From Tiliqua scincoides (lineage: Eukaryota > Chordata > Lepidosauria > Squamata > Scincidae), in contig NC_089826.1 in NCBI RefSeq assembly GCF_035046505.1, positions 76,996,754 to 77,060,753 of the forward strand: DNA of 64,000 bases, given 5' to 3'. Every line of letters begins with the position of its first letter. Position 1 is the first letter of the stretch. The position numbers and the translations under genes were made by a program. Below the pieces are notes generated by a model. The model made no database searches. It was not told the DNA's origin and worked only from the letters and a program-made list of their open reading frames with translations. Shown here in pieces: positions 20,474 through 61,069 of this stretch.

Positions 20474-22150
20474 CTGTATATTTTTGGCGCAGTGAGCCAA
20501 AAGTGTTGTAGCCTTTCCTTTAAGGAAAATGCTCAATTCATCTGATGCTTATTACTGTCTGCAACTTGTTCTTTAGCTACATACCATACTTCTGCCTTAA
20601 ATTTAACCATCAATTGAAAAATACTCCACTAATTCCTTGAATAGTTTAGCAGAGGAATTTTCAAGTGCCACCTAGTGGCCAAATAATGGTAACCTGATAA
20701 GTAACAGTTAAGTTCCATTGGGGAAATGGTCTGAAATAGCAGAGGCATGGATAGTCCATGTATCAGGTTTTGAAACCAAAAATATCTAAAAGTGTTCTGG
20801 TGAATGGAGAATACAAGAGGATCATCCCACAAAGATAGGCTAAGGATCCTCCATGCATCTACTACATGCACTATACACTTGAACTGCCATCAATACACCT
20901 GAGATGGTATGAGGGTATATGTGTCTAGTAATGGGTTTGTTTCATTAAAATCACCCTTAGTAAAGCACTCATATTGTAAAATATAAAGATAGTGGAAGCA
21001 GTCATGGAAACATTGTAGGGAATGTTGGTTGAGGCTATACATTCCCTCTTTTGAGTGCTAGGCTGACTCCGAAGTTAGAAAGAATGCCACGTTCTTATCG
21101 GCTGAAGACCTGCAAGGTTGGCAACCGGAATGACAAAGCAGCCATTTGGGTCTGAAATTGATTGGATAACACTGAAATTTGAATCAATATACGTACTAGA
21201 ATGGCCACTGTCTCTTCTTTGATGACTTGCTTACATATTCTGATTCTGCAACGTGTTTCTTGTAGGAAAACAATTTCTATTTTTTTTCAGCTTGACCAAA
21301 ACTGGTCACCTCTCATTTAGGCTACCCAGTGACATTTCAGGAAATCAGCACAGAACCAGCTATATTCTCATTATCATTAATGATAATTTAACAAAGGAAC
21401 CTGAATGAAGAATCTGAGTTATACGTAGTAGTTTATAAACCTGCTCAAAGTTATCTGAAGTAGCAAATAGCTCCAAGGAAGACGAGAGGTGAGTAGCAAC
21501 CAATACACAAATCAACAGACTGTAAACAAACATACCAGGTGTCTCTTTGGCATATCAGGTCCCATCCAGTGCTGCTCAGAAGTGGCAACAAATATGGTAT
21601 TCCATAAGTTCCTGAGACCCTTAAAGAACCATTCTTCAGCCATTCCAATTCTGACACTGCTTTGTACAATAGATGCTTGTGTACAATCACCAATTTTTAG
21701 CAGATTGATAAAAACTATCTTCTTCATTTGCAGCTGAAACAGGGAATGAGAGAACAGAGCATGGAGTCTTTCCTTGAAGGAGAGTAGATCTCACCATTAC
21801 TGCGACTTGTCCTTTGCATGTATGAGTCAAATGAAGAAGGAGTGGCACAAAACATTCTCTCTCCCTGACCAGTAGTAAGCTGCAGAGGTGTAAAAATCAT
21901 GCCTGGAATTTTGCCAGTCAAGAGCTCCCTCAGCAAGCCTCTCAAAGTTGCCATCTTAAACTGGCAGTCAAGTGGCGTGGTCTTTGATGCACCACACAAT
22001 GTATGTAGCTAGCATAATATAGTGAACACACCAGAGAGAGAAAGTCTCACATCGCAAGTCACTATTCAGCCATCAAGCCCACTGTGTAATTTTGGGTAAT
22101 TTATCTCCCAACCTAACTTACTTAACTCAATCTCAATCTCACGATTGCCA
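20474..22150. other. Intergenic spacer between ZCCHC4 promoter and PI4K2B 3' end
   Basis: No recognised gene. Overlapping ORFs of 70-91 codons around 21450-22000 on both strands lack any family signature and splice context. Confidence 0.5.
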
Positions 22151-22156
22151 GGAATT

Positions 22157-22481
22157 GGCATTTCTCAACATTTGTCCCCCGCCATGCCACTTCGCAAGAT
22201 CCATTTATTGGAAGTATCACCGGAAGTAACTGGCAATGATGTCATCAGTTACTTCCAGATTGGGAGGTCAGACACAAACACCAGTAACAGGCAAAGAGCG
22301 GATGGGAGGGCTTTTTCGAGCGTGCAAAAAGTGTCCTCTGAGTTTAGCCTACCACCACTGCTTGTTATGTTGCATTGCTGGTCTTGCTGCCAGGTGGCAG
22401 GGTGTGGGAATCCTTTGTGTATCATTGGATACCACCTCAAGTAACAGTGGTGGCACAAGTACCACTGGTTGAGAAATGCTG
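22157..22481. mobile_element. Non-autonomous hAT element (TIR CAGCATTTCTCAAC)
   Basis: Inverted ends GCATTTCTCAAC and GTTGAGAAATGC, with an interior matching copies at 51110, 51650 and 54723 (AGTAACTGGCAATGATGTCA). It sits just beyond the PI4K2B polyadenylation signal. Confidence 0.75.
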
Positions 22482-22619
22482 TGCTAAATTTTAAAAATAC
22501 ACCATACACACAATTCCTGAGCTCTGTGGAAGATGTGAGATACAAACAAAAATAAAGGAAGGTTGTAATCAATAACACATTTGTGGCAAAGAGAAATACA
22601 TTTCAGACAATTATTTATC

Positions 22620-22625
22620 TTTATT
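22620..22625 (-). terminator. PI4K2B: PI4K2B polyadenylation signal (AATAAA)
   Basis: AATAAA on the minus strand, 1.77 kb past the stop codon and followed by repeat DNA. The 22626-24396 stretch has no other gene and is the likely 3' UTR. Nearer variant signals could also be used. Confidence 0.5.
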
Positions 22626-24396
22626 GTTTCCAGAGCATAAATCCTGATACTCTTACACATTATTTAAAAATTTAGGAGAGTTGAAAAAGCAAAATCACAG
22701 TAAATTTATAAAGGTGACAGTGTTTTCTAAACCTACAGCACAGTAGGTTTTATACTTTAAGGCTTAGACATATTACATCAAGTGAATTGTTCTGACATGC
22801 TACATAGCTTAATCTATCCTACCCCCAATCATAAAATTAAAACATGATCAATTGGGGGAGTTCAGAAGTATTGCTCAGCAGCCTAAGATACAGCAATGCT
22901 GAAAATATCACATGCACAACTTCCATAAAACCATCTTTGCTACAGACATGAATTGAGGTCCTCATACTCGCATTCAAGTGCAAAACTGCTTTTTATCCCC
23001 CTCTTAAAAGGCATCAATATATAGGCATCTGCAGAAGCACTTCTGCCACTATTTCACTTTAGTTGAGTGAAGTATTACTAAGAAGTATTCTCCAATTTAC
23101 AGGAAGCTGTGTTGGTTAGGACATTCAGGTCCAACAATTCTTAATTCAGAAAAGGGATTAAAAAACATATATATATCAATAATGGAAGGCATTCATTCAA
23201 CTTTGGTGACAGCTCATTAATTTAACTCATTTTGACAACAGTTCCAAAATGAAAAACTATAATATTGTGACTATAGCAGAAATGGTGATCTAAAGGTATT
23301 AACTTGTTCAATACCTCTTTCATACAAAAACATACCTACAAAAATGCATACAATACCTATCACAACCAATCTATGTGCATTTAGAATGGTATTACCTTAA
23401 TCCTGGACCACTTGATCCACAACAGAAGTACCTTTTGAATACTTTTAATTAACCAGGCAGGCATTAAACATGTCTTTCAGAACTGTCTTTCAAAACTGAT
23501 TCTCACACAGCTCTGTGTATACTGTCTACAGGCAGGAGGATGCATGAACACTTCCACCCGCAGTGTGCAACCTGGGATCCACATATGTATACTCAGACCT
23601 TACTCAAACAGTCTTTTTTTTTTTTTTTTTTTAATTGAGGACAGAAGCTACATGCATACTGTACATTTGGACTCCATATAACACATCAATCTCTGTATGC
23701 CGAGGTGGGCACAAGTTAATGCTCACTCCTGCCATTCACCACAGGCAGCACACTGATGTAGGAGCCATATGTGAACTATCTGTAGAGCTCTGTGCATTCA
23801 GTAAAGAAAAAAAGGCATGAGGACTGCAAAAAATTAAGGTGCCTTTGGAGGTTTATGGCAATAACTCGTTCTACCTTTGTGCCCCTTGTTTTCCAAATAC
23901 GGAATTACACTTGGTCCCAGATCCAACTGTTAATTTCTTGATCAGTATGTTTTGTGATGTTTCAGTACACAAAAACTTTAAGAATTTTTGCATGCAATTT
24001 GATAGTGGATAAGAGGAAAATTTCAAGCAGCTTTCTTATAGTGGAGGAATTAAAAGGCTGTGCTTCATTTCTAACAAACAAAACTAGGCTATGATTTCTT
24101 ACATTGGTATGCAACATAACAGTTCTTACCTACATTTTAGACAATGTAGTCTTTGGCATTTGTAAACTTTATTTTTTCCTTTCAGTATTAAATAAAGAAA
24201 ACATTAATTCTGCCTACAAAAATACATTATAAGACAAAGCTCCTCATTTCCCTGATGTAGAAATTCACAATTTTAAACAAACTGTAAACTTATTACATTC
24301 AAAATACAAATCTTTAAAGTTCTGAGGTTTTGGCAGTCTGGCATTCTGCATAAAGCAGAATTGTGAATTTTCAGAGTAGAAGACATTCACTTGGCT
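22626..24396 (-). other. PI4K2B: Probable PI4K2B 3' UTR
   Basis: AT-rich, with no recognised repeat families. It contains a T-tract at 23616-23632. It is assigned as 3' UTR from position only. Confidence 0.45.
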
Positions 24397-44668
<20,272 letters not shown>

Positions 44669-44709
44669 GGGGAGGGAGAGCCCCTCACGCGCCCAGCAGT
44701 CCGACCCTC

Positions 44710-45340
44710 ATAGGCGCCCGCTTGGGACAACTCAGCCACCAACGGACGACTCTGGGCTCCCCGTGCGCTCTGCGCCTGCGCGTAGCAAAAAGTGGGCGGG
44801 GCCAATGTCTTCTTCCCGGCACTTACCTGAGGTGAAGGTTGTGTTGAGGGAGCCAACAGACATTAGGCTCCATCCCCGTGCGACAACTGCGCCTGCGCGT
44901 AGCAGGAGGTGGGCGGGGCCAGTTTCTTTCCGGCACTTACCTGAGGCGAAGAGAACCAACCGACGACTCTAGGCTCCTTCCCGCGCGACTAACTACGCCT
45001 GCGCAGAGAGGGAGATGGACTAGGGTCAATGAGTTTTCTTTCCCGCGCTCACCTGAGGCAAAGGTTGTCCTGAGGGAACCAACCGACAGCTCTAGGCTAC
45101 CCCCGCGCGACCAAGTGCACACTGTGCCTGCGCAGAGCGGGAGAATGGCGGGGCCAACTGGTCTTTTTCTTTTTTCCCGCCCTTAACTGAGGCGGCGGTT
45201 TGTCCTGAGGGAACCAACCGACGACTCGAGGTTCTCCCCGCGCGACCAAGTGCGCACTGCGCTTGCGCAGAGCGGGAAAGGGGCGGGGCCAAGTGGTTTT
45301 TCTCTCCCTTACCTGAGGCGAAGGTTGTGCTGAGGAAATC
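44710..45340 (-). promoter_or_regulatory. PI4K2B: PI4K2B upstream tandem array of promoter-like modules
   Basis: Five degenerate units are marked by CTGAGG at 44827, 44941, 45053, 45187 and 45313 (spacings 114, 112, 134, 126). Units carry GC boxes (44794-44802, 44911-44919, 45147-45155, 45281-45289; lost in the third) and NRF1-like TGCGCCTGCGCG-type sites. On the minus strand four of the five CTGAGG landmarks form a consensus donor CCTCAG|GTAAG or GTGAG (after 44827, 44941, 45053, 45313); the fourth reads CAG|TTAAG. The array begins about 40 bp upstream of the start codon and is the probable CpG-island promoter. Confidence 0.8.
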
Positions 45341-45452
45341 ACTTGGCGGGAAAAAGGCCTGTTCCTTTGCCACCTGCCTCAGTGCCTGTGACTTTTAAGT
45401 GCCTCTTCCTAGCCTGCACCAATAAACTTGAATAACAGGGCTCACACAAGTT

Positions 45453-45526
45453 AGGCTGCAGTCCTATACACACTTTCCTGGGAGTAAGCCCCATTGAACA
45501 AAGTGGGGCTTAGTTCTGAGTAGACC
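45453..45526. repeat. Fold-back MITE, TGCAATCCTA family
   Basis: GGCTGCAGTCCTATACACAC with GGGAGTAAGCCCCATTGAAC and the matching arm. Confidence 0.75.
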
Positions 45527-46657
45527 AGGGACGTGCAGGCAGAGCCCCCCCACTGGAGTCCTTTGAAAAGCAGTGCCATCTCCTTGAAAGGCACACAAGC
45601 ACACACAACCCACATGCGAAGTGTGGTGGGTGGGGAGGCTCTGCTGGAGTCCTTCGAGTCCTTCGAGTAGCGCCACCGCCATATGAGGTGCACAAGCATG
45701 TGCAACCCATGCTCAGAGCATGGTGGGTGGGCTGGCAGGTGAGGCAGAGCCTCCCCACCAGAGTCCTTTGAAAAGTAGCACCACTGCTGTGTGAGGTGCA
45801 CAAGCACACACAACCACATGCTCTGAGAAGAACAACGAGCCAGAAATAAGAGTGTTTCTCCAGGTTACAAAGCTGATGTGCTTTATCAGAAATTATTACA
45901 GTAGTGGTTCCCAAACCTTTTAGCATTGGGACCACTTTTTAAAATGACAAGCTATTACGACCCACTCAATAAAAAAAAAGAGATACTCCAGGACAGATCT
46001 TTCTTACAGCCGTGGAAGGTAGATAAGCATAATTGTACCCACACCAGAAATGAGGGTGTGTCTGAAAGATTGCAACTTGTTTAGGAGCACCTAGGGAGCT
46101 CATGTCTAAGAATCAGACCAAATGTGACCCTAAAAGATGTAGGAAGCTCTTCCAAGTTTTGTTAAAAAATGAATAGTGTGTGGAGCACAGTTACAAACTG
46201 GGCCAAAACTGCTGTGGAGTGTGCGGTGTTTGAAAGCCCCCCCCAATTAAAAATAGTGCATGGGGGGGACCAGTAATCAGGTCTGGATCTGTGGGAGTGG
46301 TGAAGTACAAAAGTTCTCCTTACCCTTGTCACAGTTCTGGCCTTGTTTTTTGCTTCCTAATCACTTTATTTTGGGGGGAGGGATCACAAAAGACCACTTA
46401 CAGGGCAATCGTAGGAATTCCTACTCAGAAATAAGCTTCAGTGAGTTCAATGGGACTCCCACGTAAGCACATATAGGTTTTCAGCCTAAGGAGACAACAC
46501 AATGGAATTTACTTCCAAGCGGTGACTTGTGATGAGGTCCAAGGCTGCGAAGGCACAGTGCCCAGAGCTCCAGGGTGAAATCACACACCAAAGCATTTCT
46601 GAGGGCTACCCACAATCGCAACGGAAGCTGAGATGTCTGCTGCCACCAGCTCTAGTC

Positions 46658-46996
46658 CAGGGGTGTCAAACATAAGGCCCGGGGGCAGGATGTGGCCCGT
46701 GGAAGCTTTTTATCTGGCCCTCAGGCTCTCATCTGCTAAGCAGTGCTAAGGTGTTACTTCTGAAAGGGCAGCCCACATGAAAATTGGGCTCTCCCATATC
46801 TTGAAATATGATCAAGATTTGTGTATTTTCTCTTCTGTTATTTGCAGCTAATGAGGTCCTAAGTGAGAAAAAGTGCTTATTTTTGGTTATGACCTGTTTA
46901 GTGACATCATTTCCTGCCTAATGACATTACTCCCAGCCCTTAGCAGGCATCATAAATGCTATTCAGCCCTTGGTTGAAACGAGTTTGACACCCCTG
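46658..46996. mobile_element. Non-autonomous hAT element (TIR CAGGGGTGTCAAAC)
   Basis: Inverted ends CAGGGGTGTCAAACA and GAGTTTGACACCCCTG, with the interior matching 39181-39513 in reverse. The target duplication is degraded. Confidence 0.88.
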
Positions 46997-48166
46997 CTCT
47001 CAGAGATATCTGGACAGCCTCAGATAGTCTCTTGGACTACAGCTTGTGACAACATCTCAGCCTTCTTTGTGATCATGCAACCACTCAGAAACTGGGTGTA
47101 GCATGTGCAGAATCACAGGGGAGGCAGAGCTGACACACACCTCTACTTCCAGGAAAAAATGTATAGATTTGCACATTTCATCTGACCCTAAGACACAGTT
47201 TGAACTAGAAACATTCCAGCTCATCCCCTTAGTCACAATTACACTGCACTAGTTCTATAATAATGTACAATGTTAGTTCCTGTCCAAATATTTAGTATGA
47301 AGTCACTTCTGTGTGACTACACAGTGCTGATGACTGCAGGCAGTCAATAGTATGAAACAGAGGTCATTGCAGCTTTGGAGTTCTTATGTGATGAGACGTT
47401 TGCAAACTCATGGCTAGTCAACTCCTCCTCCAACAGCCATTTTTGTTTCAGAAAGAGTCAATGTAGCATTAAGCATGGCTTACGCTATTTGCTGGCACTA
47501 AAAAATAAAATCAGAGTACATTGATGTTTAAAAAGTATAACTTGAGAGATACACCTCAGATTTTAACCAAGATAGCTGGAGCAAGTTCTCTGATACTGCC
47601 TTGCAGTGAGAGAGTATATATGTGGGCAACAGTAGTGGTAAACAAGAGAAAAACACAATAAGCTGCAGTATCTTATTCAGTCATTACATTAAGTCATTTC
47701 TCAATGGATCCACCTGAAATTTAGCTGTCATAGTGCTCATTGCCTAGATGAGGGGTTCTTTTTTCTGTTACAGACCCCCAATGGATTGCCCAATATGTCC
47801 CCATGCCCCCTTGGCCAGACTGGTGAAATCATCATCATCATCACCAGTTCTATTAGATACCACTATGACTTCAATATGTCAATAGCTTGGTTTCACTTTA
47901 CAAAGGATAGCTAGGAACAGAACACCCCAATCCACATTGATAATAGTGATGGTGGTTAATAATCTAATCTAACAAAATTAAAAAAAATTGTTCAGAGATG
48001 GAGTCTCATGCCTCCATCTTTTGGTTCCCATACCCAAGGAGTATGAATTCCCTGGTTTAGAATGACTGGCTTAGATGGTCTGCCAAATTTCAGACAGTTT
48101 TGACAAATAGTTTGAATTGTATTAGCATTTAGAACACTTGACCTATAATGGCAGAATGCTGTTAGG

Positions 48167-48231
48167 ATATTCTATTTTATTGCCTGTACAGTTGAAGTAA
48201 TCCAAACTGTACAGGCAACAAAACAGAATAT
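48167..48231 (-). other. 27-bp-arm hairpin
   Basis: Arms 48167-48193 and 48205-48231 are reverse complements with two mismatches and an 11-nt loop. On the minus strand both mismatches become G-U pairs. The core is GCCTGTACAGTT. Confidence 0.85.
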
Positions 48232-48411
48232 TTTGTACATGTTGTATAAATAGACCTTATGAAGCCTGGTCCTATGGATGTTAACTCATAAATTACCTCA
48301 ACTTATTTCAGTGAAATTTGTGTGGATAGGTGCGTGGCAGAGGACCCAACATGGGTGGCAACAGGGATGTGTTCAGGTATGAAGTTAACTTCATGAAGCA
48401 AAACAGACATA

Positions 48412-48612
48412 GGGTGCAATCCTAACCCCTTATGTCAGTACTTTCCAGCACTGGTATAGCGGTGCCAATGGAATGTGTGCTGCATCTTGCAGTTGGGTGT
48501 CACTCACAGAGGCCTCCTCAAAGGAAGGGAATGTTTATTCCCTTACCTCAGAGCTGCATTGCCCTTGTGTCAGTGCTGGAAAGCACTGATATAAGGGGTT
48601 AGGATTGTACCC
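48412..48612. mobile_element. Fold-back MITE, variant of the GGGCCCAATCC family
   Basis: Inverted ends GGGTGCAATCCTAACCCCTT and AAGGGGTTAGGATTGTACCC, about 200 bp. Confidence 0.8.
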
Positions 48613-50404
48613 TTATTGCCTAATTACACAGTTTTTCGAGACCCTGTCTGTGGCCCCATGCCAGTGCAACATTGCACCAGCTTCACCATTGCTATAAATT
48701 GAAAAATTCCAATTGACCTTAATGTAAAGCCAAAATACACTGTCCACATACACACACACCCATCTCTTCCCATTCAACCCCAACAGTGTACAGAACTCAC
48801 ACTTACTCTCCTGCCAACTACAGCATACACTCACCCACCCACTCTGTTATATAAACCCTGGCAGGGAACTATAATTCAGATATTAAGGTGTTTGGCAAGG
48901 AGTTACATCTGCCTGGCCTTTTTTAATGTGCAAAGGCCTGACATTGTGCAAAGAGCACAAAAGGAAACCTTGATGATGGAGGTTCTAATGAATGGGTACT
49001 TCACATTAAAACAAAAGCACTTTGCAGTAATAGGCCTCAGAACATATACAGGAAGAACAAATCAATAACATTTGTCTCCTCAGAACCCTTTCTCAAGACC
49101 CCACTGACGAACACACCTCAAAAATGTCTTCCATTTCTCTAGTCAGTGATGCAAGGAGAGTGCACTTCCCACAGATTGTCCCTATATGACTTTTGCAAAG
49201 GTCTCCCATATCTCCCACCTCCATTCAGTAATTAATAGTTGCCTGGTTCTAGTTTCTCCCTAGCAAACAGCTTGTCTTGTTCAGATGAGTACTGTGTTCT
49301 TAGGGGGCATGGACCTGCAAAGGCTTGTATGTTTGTTGTCCGTGCCTCCCCCGGCTGAGGGAGCTATCTTCCAACTCTGTGTTGTGCCATCAAAGAGTGA
49401 TTATTAGCTGTGTGTGTGGAATGGGATTAATACTGTGGGATGCAGATAAACCAGTCAGTTCGGTTTCTGGCCTCTTCCTCCTGTCCCACAGTGGCTCATG
49501 TTATGGACATGCTGTGGTCTTCTTGGAGTCCAGGTGGGTGTGTGATGATGATGTTGTAATAGGACATTTACCTATGGCCAATAGTGGATTCATTACTTCC
49601 ATGCCTAGCTTGCATGGGGCATTCTTGGCATGCTGTTCTATGTCTAGTTTGTGCTGGCAATGTTCCCATAGATTCTGGGGATGTGGCTGGCAGTACTGTC
49701 TGGTTTGTGCTTTCCTTCCCAACGTTTTTGCAAGAGGTGTATAGAATCCTGACTCAGTTACCCTGATGTTATGCTACACAACAGGACCATAAGTGTTCTT
49801 TGTTGGATGCTGCAACTCTCAACCCACTTACCAGGAAGTATGTTCCACTGAATTTAGTGGGACTTCAGACGAAATGGGCACAGGATTGCACAGCAAATGT
49901 ACTTTCTCGTAAGATCAGATTTAATACTGCTCTAAGTGATGAATATGTTCTATTTAGGAAATTAAAAACATATACGTATAAGTTTTTTTATTTAGAAACA
50001 TTATGCCAGTCCTACATTAAAATAACTTTGAATTTAGTTATGAAAGGAAAGAGTTTTTGAATAAGATTGATATGAAAATGAACAACCCAGAATTTTTGTA
50101 GATTATGATATAACCCATGACATTACTTATCAGTAGAACAGTTGTCATATGTGTTCTTATATGGCTTATTTGACATCAAATGGATTCCAGGCTAAGAAGC
50201 TTCATTTATGTGCTTAGATGTAGTAGAGTGGCATATAAAGAAGCATATGAGCACAAGTAAATTCTTGTGTTTTTGAGTTGTAGGTTGGTGCCCTTTTGTG
50301 ATATTTTAAGTCTAGAACTCTTCAACACATATTTTTAGGCAATATGAAGCCAAGGCTTCATGAAACAGTACATATGAAAGAATCAGCCTTCATTTTAGAT
50401 AACA

Positions 50405-50583
50405 GGGTCCAGTCCTATCCAATTTTCCAGTGCTGATACAGCTGCAGTGCAGCCCCCAGGTAAGGGAATAAGCATTCCCTTACCTTAAGGAGACCTCAGT
50501 GACTACCCCTCTACCACAGGATGCAGTGTAAGTCCTGTTGGCATGACTGCATCAGTGCTGGAAAGTTGGATAGGATTGGGCCC
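50405..50583. mobile_element. Fold-back MITE, GGGCCCAATCCTATCC family
   Basis: Inverted ends GGGTCCAGTCCTATCCAAT and GTTGGATAGGATTGGGCCC. Confidence 0.8.
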
Positions 50584-51109
50584 TTACAGTATAGCAGAAC
50601 AGTGGGACTGCAGGAAAAAGAAAGTGGGAGGAGGAGGACAGCACCTGTATTAATCAGAAAAAAATGTTGGTGAACCCAAATGAGCTAGAAAGCTTTTTAT
50701 TTTAAAATACAAGACAGAAACATTTGCACTTGATGTGTTTTGAGGTACTAGGGGAGATGGTATCTTGTAATGTTTTACTTAAGATGTATCTGTTAATCTG
50801 ATGTAAGTGCTGGTTGCTCATAACAAGATTAAAAAATCTTCATGCCTATGTACATGCACAAAACAGGGAATGTGGAAAAGTTTTGTGGCTGATTCTGTCA
50901 TTCGTGTCTAGACTATTCTACTGTGTGAGTCTAGTTTTGATACCTTAGGACCAGCCATTCCAATCCATTGTTCATTAAAAATGCATATTTCCAACCTATT
51001 GTTCTAATCACCTGTCTCTAACTATGTGTCTCTTTCCAACTTTGCTGCCATAAGTGAGAACAGGTTTATCTTTAGCAGATAAACCTACATGCTCAGATTA
51101 CTACTAGAG

Positions 51110-51439
51110 CAGCATTCCTCAACATTTGTCCCCTGCTGTACCACCTGCATGGTCCTCCTATTGGAAGTATCACCAGAAGTAATTGGCGATTGTGTCATAG
51201 CCAATTACTTCCAGATTGGAAGGCCATACATGATGCAATAAACACAGGTAAGAGGCTCAAGGTGGATGGGAGGGCTTTTTTGAACACTGCCCACCCAGCT
51301 GAACCTCCTGCCACAGTTTGTTGCATTGCATTGCTGGTCACACTAACAGGCGACAGGTGTCTGGGGGTCCCATGAATACTACCAGACACCACCTCAAGTT
51401 ACCACCAGTGATATGAGTCCCACTGGTTGAGAAACACTG
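51110..51439. mobile_element. Non-autonomous hAT element (TIR CAGCATTCCTCAAC)
   Basis: Inverted ends CAGCATTCCTCAACATTTG and GTTGAGAAACACTG, with flanks TACTAGAG and AGCTAGAG (6 of 8). Same family as 22157, 51650 and 54723. Confidence 0.82.
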
Positions 51440-51548
51440 AGCTAGAGGTAGAGAAAGACAAGATCTATATTTTCAAAGGGAGATTCGCTATTCTTGATCC
51501 TAGTATGCTTTGGCACTGCCTGAGACTGCCCAAAACACAGTCATAGGC

Positions 51549-51636
51549 TACAATCCTATGCACAGTTTCTTGAGTGCAGACAAGAAACTGGAGACAATGG
51601 AACTTACTTCTGAGTAGACAAGCATAGCATTGTGCT
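51549..51636. repeat. Fold-back MITE, TGCAATCCTA family
   Basis: CTACAATCCTATGCACAG at the left and CAAGCATAGCATTGTG at the right. Confidence 0.65.
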
Positions 51637-51649
51637 CTTATTTACCCCA

Positions 51650-52163
51650 CAGTTGTGTTTCTCAGCATTTATCCTCTGTCACATGCTCCACCTATTCAAA
51701 GTACCATTGGACATAACTGGCAATGACATGACCACCAGTTACTTCTGGGTTGGGAGGCCAGATGAGATGCGATAAACATCAGTAAGAGGCTCAGGCAGAC
51801 CAGATACAATAGAGGACAGTGTGCTTATACCTTTAACCATTGTATAGAAGAGGGAATTTTGGAAGGCGCAGCTTTTTAAACCCTTCCATGTTGAGCTGCA
51901 CCTGCAAAAATGCCAAATACAGTGGTTAAAGCACTCTTTCCTCCACTGTATCTGGTCACTCTGCTCAGATTGGACAGGAGGGCTTGTCGGAGTGCATGTT
52001 TTGGAGCTCTGCCCCCCCAGCTGAGCCTCCTACCACTATTTGTTGTGTTGCATTCCTGGTCTCACTGCTGGGTGGCAGGTGTCCAGGGGTCCGGTGAGTG
52101 CCACCAGACACCACCTCAAGTAGTACCTCTGGTGGTACCTGTACCACTGGTTGAGAACCACTG
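51650..52163. mobile_element. hAT element with nested inverted-repeat insertion
   Basis: The ends (GTTTCTCAGCATTT, GGTTGAGAACCACTG) and flanking interior match the 330-bp family. About 160 bp (51798-51957) is extra; its ends CCAGATACAATAGAGGA and TCCTCCACTGTATCTGG pair with each other, indicating a second fold-back element inside. Confidence 0.72.
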
Positions 52164-52252
52164 CCCTAAGAAATAGGTCCACTTAAGGCAATGGGATTTA
52201 CTCCCAGGTAAGTGTGCACAGCATGTACGACTGCAGTCTTCAAAGAACTTCT

Positions 52253-52350
52253 CCACTCTTACAGCACAAGCCTGCAGGTCTACTCAGAAGTAAGGCCCAC
52301 TGAGTTCAATGGGACTTACTTCCAAGTAAGTGAGGATAGGACTCCAGCCT
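52253..52350. repeat. Fold-back MITE, TGCAATCCTA family
   Basis: GGTCTACTCAGAAGTAAGGC, then TTCAATGGGACTTACTTCC. It is close to the SEPSECS promoter. Confidence 0.65.
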
Positions 52351-52479
52351 TGAAGTGGCGACATCCTGCAAAGCCTTCTCCAGTCACGTCTCTTCTATTG
52401 AAACATCCTGTCCAAAGAAAGAGGTTATGCAAAAGGGGAAAGTTTTGATGCCCCTGGAAAGTGCAGAGGACAAAGCACA

Positions 52480-52685
52480 CAATCCTAAGGATGACGTCAT
52501 CAGCCCAAAGCCTGTGCAGCCCCTGTCCGACAGAAGGCGCTCGTCTCTCCCGCTCTGGCCCCCACCGTGGCGTCTCTATGGTAGCCCACGCGACAGCCCA
52601 ATGGGCGGAGCTTCGGTTGTGTGAGGGAAAGGGTGGTCTCGTGCGCGCGTGCGCAGATGCTCCACTCTGTTGTCGCCTTTCCGCC
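52480..52685 (+). promoter_or_regulatory. SEPSECS: SEPSECS promoter (CRE, CCAAT, GC box, NRF1-like)
   Basis: A perfect CRE TGACGTCA at 52492-52499, CCAAT at 52598-52602 directly joined to GGGCGG at 52603-52608, and an NRF1-like TGCGCGCGTGCGCA at 52642-52655. There is no TATA box. The start site probably lies between 52610 and 52680. Confidence 0.7.
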
Positions 52686-60763
<8,078 letters not shown>

Positions 60764-61069
60764 TAAATGTTCAGGTTTTTAGTTATTGAGATTATAAAGT
60801 GGGTGTGTAATATTTAAGTTTAAGCAAATTTGGTGCATATCGCTTTAAACCAGAGGATTGGCACTTTAAACAAGTTTATTGTCCACCCTAACACCAGCAG
60901 ATACTTGTTTAGGATGCAGGTCAGCTGGTTACTTGACCATTATGCTATCACAAATTACAGGGTTGTGACTTTCCAAGTGGATTGCTAATGATGTTGTTCA
61001 ATCTGATATGGCTTGTGGATTGTAGATAGACTGTCATTGTATTAAAGCGACAGGATGGTTTGCCTAGCC

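Larger units (their letters stand above)
45527..52479. other. PI4K2B-SEPSECS intergenic region
   Basis: A divergent spacer of repeats and unique sequence with no convincing gene. The longest ORF (49325-49744, 139 codons) has no recognised domain, codon bias or splice context. Besides the elements listed there is a hAT half near 45900-45990 (GTGGTTCCCAAACC). Confidence 0.5.

Noticed and set aside
21450-22000. Cluster of overlapping ORFs (70-91 codons) that looked vaguely gene-like
   Set aside because: No motif, phase or splice consistency on either strand and no known neighbour gene expected here.
45092-45373. 93- and 81-codon minus-strand ORFs with repeating peptide (SRSAQAQCALGRAG)
   Set aside because: The peptide repeat only reflects the tandem DNA array. 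Unit lengths are not multiples of three, so the frame is not maintained.
49325-49744. 139-codon plus-strand ORF in the intergenic region
   Set aside because: Cys-rich but with no domain, no splice or promoter context and an overlapping minus-strand ORF of similar quality. It looks like chance or an old unrecognised repeat.
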